Shown: positions 1 to 6,561 of the stretch, in pieces | Numbering within the stretch: position 1 is the stretch's first letter | How the letters are laid out: each line of letters begins with the position of its first letter | NCBI RefSeq assembly: GCF_003664255.1 | Contig: NZ_RCCV01000002.1 | Location: 622,501 to 686,500, forward strand | Length of the DNA stretch: 64,000 bases | Direction: 5' to 3' | Source: Micromonospora sp. M71_S20 | Lineage (GTDB): Bacteria > Actinomycetota > Actinomycetes > Mycobacteriales > Micromonosporaceae | Position numbers and translations under genes: made by a program | Notes under the pieces: model-generated | Told to the model about the DNA's origin: nothing | Databases searched by the model: none | The model's input: only the letters and a program-made list of their open reading frames with translations

Positions 1-487
1 CGGCGACCGCCATCTGCTGGCGGTCCAGCACCTCCTGCCGGGTGCTGGCGAGCGTCTCCAGGTGCTCGTCGATGGTCGCCAGCCGCTCGCGTACGGCGGC
101 CGGCACCTGGTCGACCCGTCCGCGCTCCGCCCGGTACGCCTCGACCCGCTCGTCGGTGCTGCGCACCCGCAGGTTGTAGGCGTCGGCCTTCTGCTGCGGC
201 GTCGACAGGAAGGCGGCGGCGGCCATCCGCTCGGCGTGCAGGTCCTGCGTCAGCGCGGAGACGTCGACGGAGAGCGCCGTCAGCGCGCGGGCCTGGTTGG
301 CGTCGAAGGTGTTCTCACCGACGGCGACGAGGCGGACCGTGGCCAACGCGAGCACCGCGGCGACCGGCACGAACAGGATCAGGGCGAGCTTGGAGCGGAT
401 CCGCACGTCGCGGAGCCGGGGCAGCCGACGCCGCTTGGGCTGTTCGGTGTCGCCACTCGCGGGCAGGGTCGTCGGTCCGGTGCTCAC
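1..487 (-). CDS. Sensor histidine kinase with nitrate/nitrite-sensing (NIT) domain, N-terminal part only
   Basis: Incomplete gene running off the left edge; about 162 residues are visible. It begins with a GTG at 485-487, then a basic cytoplasmic stretch (KRRRLPRLRDVRIRSK), one transmembrane segment (LALILFVPVAAVLALATV) and an extracellular helical region (LTQDLHAERMAAAAFL, then a dense Arg/Glu helix). This layout is typical of the NIT sensing domain of actinobacterial membrane histidine kinases, including those at the head of 'conservons' (kinase, roadblock/LC7, DUF742, GTPase). The kinase domain lies outside the window, so the family call rests on the sensor part. It is divergent from the binding-protein gene at 933. 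Confidence 0.72.
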   Translation of the reverse strand, partial: MSTGPTTLPASGDTEQPKRRRLPRLRDVRIRSKLALILFVPVAAVLALATVRLVAVGENTFDANQARALTALSVDVSALTQDLHAERMAAAAFLSTPQQKADAYNLRVRSTDERVEAYRAERGRVDQVPAAVRERLATIDEHLETLASTRQEVLDRQQMAVA

Positions 488-724
488 GACATCGCCTCCG
501 TCGTTTCTTCCACGCCTGCCCCGCCGACTCGCGCCCGGTGCAGCGGACTGCGCCACACGCGGCACGGCCGCGATTTCATCAGAACTGATCCTGTTTGGGA
601 AGTCGCGGCGGGGTAGGAAACGGTCGGACGGCTCGCATCCCGTGATCCGGTCAACTAATACCTTCAATTCTCCATGCCCGTGAACAGGGCATGTAACTCC
701 AGAGTGGTCATCCGTGTCGTATTA

Positions 725-736
725 GTAAGCGCTTGC
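725..736. promoter_or_regulatory. LacI-family-like operator palindrome
   Basis: The site GTAAGCGCTTGC is a near-perfect palindrome around AAGCGCTT, resembling the central GCGC-type operators of LacI/GalR regulators. It lies between the divergent kinase and binding-protein genes, about 60 bases upstream of the promoter candidate at 796. No LacI-type regulator is encoded in the window, so the regulator is unknown. Confidence 0.35.
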
Positions 737-795
737 AAACTTCCCGTTGCCCCACCATGTGGGATACGCGTCCCGAAACGCTTCGGACGCTCCGC

Positions 796-824
796 TTGAC
801 CGCGGGGCCTGGCGTTGGCAAGGT
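796..824 (+). promoter_or_regulatory. Candidate promoter of the binding-protein gene
   Basis: A TTGACC -35 box at 796-801, a 17-base spacer and CAAGGT at 819-824, upstream of the TTG start at 933. The -35 is good for a primary sigma factor; the -10 keeps only the A and final T of the consensus. It would give a leader of about 100 nt. Confidence 0.35.
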
Positions 825-932
825 TTTGCAGGCTTCGCGCACACCGTACGGCAGACCGATCCCGTTCCTCTACTGAGGACGGACAACCCGGCGGTGACCG
901 GGCACCGCCCGGGCCGCATCTGGAGGACTGAG

Positions 933-2114
933 TTGACCCCCATCCGCTCCGCGACCGCCGCGGCGCTCGCATCGGCCGTGCTGGCCACCACGCTCACCGG
1001 CTGCCAGTTCGGGGCGGACGAGCAGGACACCAGCCCCATCGTCATCGCCGCGGACCTCGAACTCTCCGGCGCGGCGGCGCCCGTCGGCAAGGCGTACCAG
1101 CGGGCGCTGGAACTGAAGGTCGAGCAGCTGAACGCCTCCGGCGCGCTGAACGGCCGGAAGGTCGAGCTGAGGGTGAAGGACAACCGGTCGGACGCGAGCG
1201 AGTCGCTGCGCAACATCGGTGACTTCAGCAGCGATTCCGAAGTCAGCGCCATCATCATGGGCGGCTGCAACGAATGTGCCGTCGGCGCCGTCCGCACCAT
1301 CAACGAGAAGCGAATTCCCACCATTGCGCTCGCCGCGTCCAGCGCCGTGTCCACCCCGGTCGCCGAACGGCGGTACGTGTTCAAGCTCTCCCCGAACGCG
1401 GCCGACAGCGCCGCCGCCCTCGCCGGCGAGATGCGCCGCAAGGGCATCCGCAAGGCGGGCGTGCTGCACAGCGACGACGCCTACGGCCGCGAGGGGTTGA
1501 CCGCGCTGCGCGCCGAGTTCGCGAAGGCCGGCGTCAAGGTGCTGCGCGAGGAGGCCGTACGCACCACCGACACCGAGGTCGGCCAGCAGGTCAAGGACCT
1601 GCTCGCGAAGAAGCCGGACGCGCTGGTCGTGTGGACCCCGGCGGAGCAGGCGACGCTGGCCGCCACCGCCGCCCAGCAGGCCAAGTTCGAGGGCGAGCTC
1701 TTCTTCGACGCGGCGGCGGCCGGCGACCTCTTCCTCGGCGCCGCGTCCCGGGCGACCGAACGCGCCACGCTGGTCTTCACCCAGACCATGGTGATCGACG
1801 ACGTGATCGCCACCACCCCGGCCAAGGCGGCCCGCCGCCAGTGGTTCCAGGACTACACCGCCCGCTTCGGCGGCTACAACGGTTCCTCCTCGTTCGCGGC
1901 CGACGCGGTGCAGCTCATCGCCGACGCCGAGCTGCGCTCGGGCGGCGAGCCCGGCGAGGTCGACCGCGACGGCGTCCGGGACGTGCTGGAGACGACCCAG
2001 CTGGACGGTCTCTCCGGGCCGATCCGGATGACCCCGGACAACCACTCCGGCCTGATGCCGCAGGCCCTCACCACCCTGGTGGCGCGCAACGGGCGCTGGC
2101 GCCTCGCGGGCTGA
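933..2114 (+). CDS. ABC transporter substrate-binding lipoprotein, branched-chain amino acid (LivJ-like, Peripla_BP_6) type
   Basis: 393-residue extracytoplasmic solute-binding protein. The TTG at 933 is chosen because GGAGG lies 6-10 bases upstream and a lipoprotein signal follows directly, with lipobox LTGC (Cys24). The mature part starts with the type-I periplasmic-binding fold pattern (IVIAADLELSGAAAPVGKAY, later GVLHSDDAYGREG). It is expected to be anchored outside the membrane and to bind amino acids or related small molecules. No permease or ATPase of the LivHMGF class is adjacent, so it is an orphan receptor. Its position beside a NIT-domain kinase suggests, but does not prove, a sensing role. 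A strong hairpin follows the stop. Confidence 0.85.
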   Translation: MTPIRSATAAALASAVLATTLTGCQFGADEQDTSPIVIAADLELSGAAAPVGKAYQRALELKVEQLNASGALNGRKVELRVKDNRSDASESLRNIGDFSSDSEVSAIIMGGCNECAVGAVRTINEKRIPTIALAASSAVSTPVAERRYVFKLSPNAADSAAALAGEMRRKGIRKAGVLHSDDAYGREGLTALRAEFAKAGVKVLREEAVRTTDTEVGQQVKDLLAKKPDALVVWTPAEQATLAATAAQQAKFEGELFFDAAAAGDLFLGAASRATERATLVFTQTMVIDDVIATTPAKAARRQWFQDYTARFGGYNGSSSFAADAVQLIADAELRSGGEPGEVDRDGVRDVLETTQLDGLSGPIRMTPDNHSGLMPQALTTLVARNGRWRLAG

Positions 2115-2171
2115 CCGGCCGGTCGGTAATGGAGGGTGCCGGCGCGCGGCGGCGCGCCGGACCAGCGTGTC

Positions 2172-2204
2172 GGTGTGGCCCGCCGGATCCAGGCGGGCCA
2201 CACC
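2172..2204. terminator. Bidirectional terminator between convergent genes
   Basis: Perfect 13-bp inverted repeat (2172-2184 with 2192-2204) around a 7-base loop, between the stop of the binding-protein gene (2114, plus) and the stop of the permease gene (2223, minus). There is no T-run, as is common for hairpin terminators in high-GC actinobacteria. Confidence 0.75.
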
Positions 2205-2222
2205 ATCGACCGTCAGAACGGG

Positions 2223-3068
2223 TCAGCGCGCCGACGTGGTGGCGCGGACCCACGGCAGGGCGAGCCGCTCGACCAGGGACAGTGCGCTGTAGAGCAGGAT
2301 GCTCATCAGCGCGATCAGCACGATCGCCGCCCAGGCGGTAGCGGTGTCCCCCACGCCGTTGTACTGCAGGATCTGGTAGCCCAGCCCCGGCTTGTCCGAG
2401 TAGAACTCGCCGATCACCGCGCCGATCGCGGCCAGCGGCATCGCCACCTTGAGCCCGACGAACATCTGCGGCAGTGCGGCGGGGAAGCGCACCTTGCGGA
2501 ACGCCTGCCACCACGAGGCGTTCAGCGAGCGGGCCAGCTCGGCCAGGTCGTTCGGGGTGGTGGTGAGCCCGGTCGCCGTGGAGAGCACGATCGGGAAGAA
2601 GCAGAGCAGGAACACCATGGTGAGGATCGGCTTCGTACCCCAGCCGACCGAGACCACCAGCAGCGGGCCGAGGGCGATCTTCGGCACCGCGTTGACCGCC
2701 ACCAGCAGCGGCGCGAACATCCGCTCGACGCGCCGGGAACCGGCCAGGGCCATCCCGATCAGCACCCCGGCGACCGCCGACAGCAGGAAGCCCACCACGG
2801 TCATCGTGGTGGTCACGCCCAGCGCCGGCATCAGCACGTCACTCCCCGCGACCATCGCCTGCCACACCGCCTGCGGCGGGGGCAGCGACACCGGGTGCAC
2901 GAGTTGCAGGCCCGACGTGACCAGCCACCACGCGGCCAGCGTGATCACGGCGCCGAGCAGCGGCAGCCCGACGGCCGCCGGGTGTACGCCGGGTCGGCGC
3001 GGGGGCGCGCCGGCGCCTGCGGGCTGCGTCCCGGTGTGACCGGACCGGGTACCGGTCGTCTCCGTCAC
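2223..3068 (-). CDS. ABC transporter permease, nitrate/sulfonate/taurine/thiamin-precursor (SsuC/TauC) family
   Basis: 281-residue integral membrane protein with about six hydrophobic segments. The binding-protein-dependent permease signature is visible around LAELARSLNASWWQAFRKV and the following VGLKVAMPLAAIGAVIGE (EAA loop and helix). The GTG at 3066-3068 is chosen: an AGGAGAGGAG sequence lies just upstream and the protein then opens with a short Pro/Gly-rich cytoplasmic tail before the first helix. It forms a transporter with the binding lipoprotein encoded just upstream on the same strand and, most likely, the ATPase encoded divergently at 4466. The substrate cannot be read from the sequence. 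Confidence 0.88.
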   Translation of the reverse strand: MTETTGTRSGHTGTQPAGAGAPPRRPGVHPAAVGLPLLGAVITLAAWWLVTSGLQLVHPVSLPPPQAVWQAMVAGSDVLMPALGVTTTMTVVGFLLSAVAGVLIGMALAGSRRVERMFAPLLVAVNAVPKIALGPLLVVSVGWGTKPILTMVFLLCFFPIVLSTATGLTTTPNDLAELARSLNASWWQAFRKVRFPAALPQMFVGLKVAMPLAAIGAVIGEFYSDKPGLGYQILQYNGVGDTATAWAAIVLIALMSILLYSALSLVERLALPWVRATTSAR

Positions 3069-3103
3069 GGGTTCTCCTCTCCTGCCGGCCGGGCCGGCAC
3101 GCG

Positions 3104-3149
3104 ACGGGGGTGCGGCCCCCGGGTCGCCCCCGGTGGACCGCACCCCCGT
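3104..3149 (-). terminator. Hairpin between binding-protein and permease genes (attenuator)
   Basis: A 12-bp perfect stem (3104-3115 with 3138-3149) enclosing a further GC-rich inner stem, placed after the binding-protein stop (3167) and before the permease ribosome-binding site. Such hairpins often stabilise the binding-protein message and lower downstream permease expression. Confidence 0.6.
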
Positions 3150-3166
3150 GCCGTGGTCGGCGTCCG

Positions 3167-4198
3167 TCAGGCCTTCGGCGCGAGGCTGAAGTCGATGATC
3201 TGGTCGGGGGTGATGTTCTGCTTGAGCGCGCCGGCGCCCTGGAGGATCGCGATGCTCTTGGCGACCCGGCCGCTGTCCAGCGTGCCGAGCTGGGTGCCGG
3301 AGTTGCTGGAGCGCACGTAGCCGGCCATGAGCTGGAGCTCGGCGGCGGCCGCGGCGGGGTTGGCGGCGTCGACGTTCTTCTTCAGCAGCTCGCCCGCCTC
3401 CTGCGGGTTGGTCAGCGCGTACTCCAGGCCCTTCATCAGGGCCCCGGTGAACCGCTTGACCATCTCCGGCTTCTCTTTGGCAATCTTGGTGGAGGTGATC
3501 AGCACGTTGCCGTAAAGGTCCTGCATCACGTTGCTGTACGGCAGCATGACGGCCTTCTGCTTGGTCACCGTCTCGATGGTGGGCTGGCCGACGACGAACT
3601 GGCCGATGCCGTCCACCGTGCCGTTGCCGAGCATGCCCATCAGTGCCTGCGCCTCGCCGGGCACCCACTGCACCTTGCTGGCGTCCACGCCGGCCATCCG
3701 GGCGTACGTCGGGAAGAGGTTGCGGACGACGGATCCGTTGGTGTCGGCGAGCTTCTTGCCCTCCAGGTCCTTCGGCGACGCGATGCCCTTGCCCTCGACC
3801 GTGGCGATGGCGGCCATGGTGCGCTGCTGGATCGCCGCGACCGCGACGAAGTCCTTGACCTGGCCGCCGCCGAGCTGAAGCAGACCGCCGGTGAGGTCGA
3901 TCGGGCCGAACTGGGCCTGGCCGCCGACGATTGTCGCGATCACGGCGTTGGTGCCCTGCCCCGGCTTGATGTCGACGTCGAACCCGGCCTCCTTGAAGAA
4001 GCCCTTCTCCTTCGCGACCCAGGCGTAGGAGTCACGGCCGAAGTTGCCGAACGAGGTGAGGTAGGTCACCTTCTCCAGCGCCCCGCCGCTGCCGCCCTTG
4101 GCGTCGGCGCCGGAGTCCGAGTCGCCGCTGCACCCGGAGACCAGGGCGAGGGCGGTGGCCAGCGCAGCGGCAGCGACCGTACGGGTCAGCCTTCTCAT
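3167..4198 (-). CDS. ABC transporter substrate-binding lipoprotein, NMT1/THI5-like (SsuA/ThiY superfamily)
   Basis: 343-residue secreted lipoprotein. The signal peptide MRRLTRTVAAAALATALALV ends in lipobox LVSGC (Cys23). The mature region shows the NMT1/THI5 pattern: TYLTSFGNFGRDSYAWVAKEKGFFKEAGFDVD near the N-terminus, then GQAQFGPIDLTG and KDLEGKKLADTNGS. These proteins deliver nitrate, sulfonates, taurine or thiamin pyrimidine precursors to a SsuC-type permease. The ATG at 4196-4198 is used; AAAGGA lies about 12 bases upstream. The thiamin operon 5 kb away makes a pyrimidine-precursor substrate tempting, but no TPP riboswitch precedes this gene and the substrate stays open. Confidence 0.87.
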   Translation of the reverse strand: MRRLTRTVAAAALATALALVSGCSGDSDSGADAKGGSGGALEKVTYLTSFGNFGRDSYAWVAKEKGFFKEAGFDVDIKPGQGTNAVIATIVGGQAQFGPIDLTGGLLQLGGGQVKDFVAVAAIQQRTMAAIATVEGKGIASPKDLEGKKLADTNGSVVRNLFPTYARMAGVDASKVQWVPGEAQALMGMLGNGTVDGIGQFVVGQPTIETVTKQKAVMLPYSNVMQDLYGNVLITSTKIAKEKPEMVKRFTGALMKGLEYALTNPQEAGELLKKNVDAANPAAAAAELQLMAGYVRSSNSGTQLGTLDSGRVAKSIAILQGAGALKQNITPDQIIDFSLAPKA

Positions 4199-4465
4199 CA
4201 GTGCACCATGTCCTTTCCGACCGGAGCGGCGCGCCGCCGCCGGAGGGGGTTGTCTGGCGGGCCGGCCGAGGGGTTGAGCCGGCACCAACCGTCTTGAGGG
4301 GACTCTTAGCTGGCACAGCGTACGAGAAACCGCCCCCGACAATGCCAGGCGTATGGGTTTCGTTACGGAAAAATCCTCGCGTCCACCCCGGACGACATGC
4401 TGTCCACACGAGGCGGTTACCCTGGGCCGCGATCGCTGATCCCCGACTCAGGGAGGCCGCCGGAG
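4199..4465. promoter_or_regulatory. Divergent promoter region of the split transporter locus
   Basis: 267 non-coding bases separating the minus-strand binding-protein/permease genes from the plus-strand ATPase/oxidoreductase/cupin genes. A TACCCT -10-like hexamer occurs on plus near 4419 and TAAGAGT on minus near 4307, neither with a convincing -35. No TPP, sulfur or other riboswitch signature was recognised on either strand. Confidence 0.45.
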
Positions 4466-5251
4466 ATGATCCAGCTTTCCGGGGTGTCCCGCACCTTCGA
4501 CGGCCGCAGCGGCCGCGTCGAGGCGCTGCGCGGCATCGACCTCGACGTGGCGGCGGGTGAGTTCGTCGCCGTACTCGGCCGCTCCGGTTGCGGCAAGTCC
4601 ACGCTGCTGCGCCTGATCGCCGGCCTGCTCCCCGTGAGCGAGGGCAGGATCACCGTGGCCGGTACGCCGATCACCAAGCCGCGCCGGGACATCGCGATGC
4701 TGTTCCAGCGGCCCGCCCTGCTCCCCTGGCGTACGGTCCTGGACAACGTCCTGCTCCCGGTGGAGATGTTCGGCTGGAAGCGGGCCAAGCACCGCGACCG
4801 GGCCCGGCAACTGCTGGACCTCGCCGGACTGGGCGGCTTCGAGAAGCGGCTGCCGCACGAACTCTCCGGCGGCATGCAGCAGCGGGTCTCGCTGTGCCGG
4901 TCGCTGATCGGTGAGCCCCGGGTGATGCTGATGGACGAGCCGTTCTCCGCGCTCGACGCGCTCACCCGCGAGGAGCTCTCCGGCGAGCTGCAACGCGTGC
5001 ACATGACGTCCGGGGCCACCGTCGTCTTCGTCACCCACTCGATCGACGAGGCGGTGCTGCTGGCCGACCGGGTGGTCGTCCTCAGCCCCCGCCCCGGCCG
5101 GATCCGCAAGGTGGTCGACGTCAACATCCCGCGACCGCGCACCCTCGGCCGCAACGCGCACCTGGCGGACGTCGCCCGGGTCAGCGCCGACCTGCACGAA
5201 CTCCTCATGGAGCGGGACCTGCCGGCGACAGCCGGCGCGGAGGGACGATGA
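4466..5251 (+). CDS. ABC transporter ATP-binding protein, SsuB/TauB family
   Basis: 261-residue nucleotide-binding subunit with Walker A GRSGCGKST, Q-loop region MLFQRPALLPW, signature LSGGMQQR, Walker B VMLMDEPF and H-loop VTHS. The QRPALLPW context and the C-terminal RPGRI region fit the nitrate/sulfonate/taurine ATPases. The ATG at 4466 is chosen for the GGGAGG upstream. It overlaps the next gene by four bases (ATGA), so the three plus-strand genes are translationally coupled. It probably powers the permease encoded divergently at 2223-3068. Confidence 0.9.
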   Translation: MIQLSGVSRTFDGRSGRVEALRGIDLDVAAGEFVAVLGRSGCGKSTLLRLIAGLLPVSEGRITVAGTPITKPRRDIAMLFQRPALLPWRTVLDNVLLPVEMFGWKRAKHRDRARQLLDLAGLGGFEKRLPHELSGGMQQRVSLCRSLIGEPRVMLMDEPFSALDALTREELSGELQRVHMTSGATVVFVTHSIDEAVLLADRVVVLSPRPGRIRKVVDVNIPRPRTLGRNAHLADVARVSADLHELLMERDLPATAGAEGR

Positions 5252-6204
5252 GCATGCGGGTCACCGTCTTCACGGAGCCGCACCGGGGCGCCAGCTACGA
5301 CGACCAGCTCCGCTTCGCCCGGCTGGCCGAGGACGGCGGCTTCGAGGGCTTCCTCCGCGCCGACCACTACCAGGCGATGGGGGACGAGGCCGCGCTGCCC
5401 GGCCCGACCGACGCCTGGCTGACGCTGGCCGCGCTGGCCCGGGAGACCAGCAGGATCCGGCTCGGCACCCTGGTCACCTCCGCCACCTTCCGGCTGCCCG
5501 GCCCGCTGGCCGTCATGGTGGCCCAGGTGGACCAGATGAGCGGCGGCCGGGTCGAGCTCGGCATCGGCGCCGGCTGGTACGAGCGCGAGCACGTCTCCTA
5601 CGGCATCCCGTTCCCCGGCGTCGGCGAGCGCTTCGACCGGCTGGCCGAGCAGCTGGAGATCATCACCGGGCTGTGGCGGACGCCGCCGGGCGAGACGTAC
5701 AGCTTCACCGGCGACCACTACCGGCTGCTGGACGCCCCCGCGCTGCCGAAGCCGGTGCAGGTGCCCGGCCCCCCGGTCATCGTCGGCGGCCGCGGCCCGA
5801 AGCGCACCCCCGAACTCGCCGCCCGGTACGCCGACGAGTTCAACATGCCGTTCAAGACCGTCGCGGAGACCGCCGCCGCGTACGAGCGGGTGCGGGAGGC
5901 CTGTGACCGGGCCGGCCGGGCCGAGTCGGGACGCGCCCCGCTCACCCTCTCCGCCGGGATCGTGGTGGCGATCGGTCGCACCGACGCCGAGGCGCACCGC
6001 CGCGCCGCACCGCTGCACGTCAAGAGCGCACTGCCGCCGGAGGACCCGGTGGTCGGCTCGCCCGCGCAGCTCGTCGACCGGATCGGCGAGTTCGCCGCGA
6101 TCGGCGCCACCCGGGTGCACCTGCGACTGATCGACTTCGCCGACCTCGACCATCTGGAGCTCATCGCCGCCGAGGTGCTCCCCCGACTGGACGGAACCCG
6201 ATGA
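5248..6204 (+). CDS. LLM-class F420-dependent oxidoreductase (luciferase-like, TIGR03560-type)
   Basis: 318-residue TIM-barrel protein of the bacterial luciferase-like superfamily. The N-terminal strand RVTVFTEPH, DQLRFARLAEDGGFEGFLRADH, and the flavin-binding stretch LGIGAGWYEREH with VIVGGRGPKRTPELAARYADEFN are characteristic of F420-dependent family members. It likely reduces or oxidises a small molecule in the cytoplasm with coenzyme F420 (or FMN). Start and stop overlap both neighbours by four bases (ATGA), placing it in one transcript with a transport ATPase and a cupin. That suggests the imported compound is its substrate; the reaction is unknown. Confidence 0.82.
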   Translation: MSMRVTVFTEPHRGASYDDQLRFARLAEDGGFEGFLRADHYQAMGDEAALPGPTDAWLTLAALARETSRIRLGTLVTSATFRLPGPLAVMVAQVDQMSGGRVELGIGAGWYEREHVSYGIPFPGVGERFDRLAEQLEIITGLWRTPPGETYSFTGDHYRLLDAPALPKPVQVPGPPVIVGGRGPKRTPELAARYADEFNMPFKTVAETAAAYERVREACDRAGRAESGRAPLTLSAGIVVAIGRTDAEAHRRAAPLHVKSALPPEDPVVGSPAQLVDRIGEFAAIGATRVHLRLIDFADLDHLELIAAEVLPRLDGTR

Positions 6205-6503
6205 CCGACGCGCACCTCGAACTCGGCCCGGTGGGCCAGGAGATCGTGTACGAGAACGACCGGGTCCGGGTCTGGCACATCCGCCTGGAGCCGGGCGAGC
6301 GGCAGCCGCTGCACCGGCACGACCACCCGTACCTCGTGGTGGCGATCCAGGGGGCGAAGAACGTCGTACAGACGATCGACGGCACCCTCATCGACGCCGA
6401 CGAGCCGACCGGCGGGGTGGTCTACCGGGACCCGGGGGCCGTGCACATGCTGACCAACGTGGGCGACACGACGTACCTGGCCCGGCTGGTCGAACTGAAG
6501 TAA
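6201..6503 (+). CDS. Small cupin-domain protein
   Basis: 100-residue single-domain cupin. The first cupin motif is GERQPLHRHDHPYLVVAIQG with three histidines positioned for metal binding, and the second is GAVHML. The usual motif-1 glutamate is absent (HxHDHPY), so the metal site differs from classical dioxygenases. Such small cupins act as isomerases, dioxygenases or ligand-binding proteins. It overlaps the oxidoreductase stop by four bases and ends the operon. Confidence 0.8.
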   Translation: MTDAHLELGPVGQEIVYENDRVRVWHIRLEPGERQPLHRHDHPYLVVAIQGAKNVVQTIDGTLIDADEPTGGVVYRDPGAVHMLTNVGDTTYLARLVELK

Positions 6504-6561
6504 CCGCCGGCGGGCGGGTCGCCCCCCGCTCGCGGCGCGCCGGTGGCGGCCTGGTCAACAG

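Larger units (their letters stand above)
488..932. other. Intergenic region between divergent kinase and binding-protein genes
   Basis: A 445-base non-coding stretch that must hold both divergent promoters. Visible elements are a 7-bp hairpin (673-679 with 687-693), an operator-like palindrome at 725-736, a TTGACC/CAAGGT promoter candidate at 796-824 and a GGAGG ribosome-binding site at about 922-926. It is less GC-rich around 640-730 than the flanking genes. No gene is supported on either strand. Confidence 0.6.

Noticed and set aside
62..616. Plus-strand frame at the left edge
   Set aside because: Opposes the NIT-domain kinase, whose minus-strand translation gives clear membrane and sensor features.
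4199..4465. Second TPP riboswitch controlling the NMT1/THI5-like importer
   Set aside because: No CTGAGAG or CCTGAT...TAATGCCGG blocks on either strand, unlike the clear element at 15203-15297.
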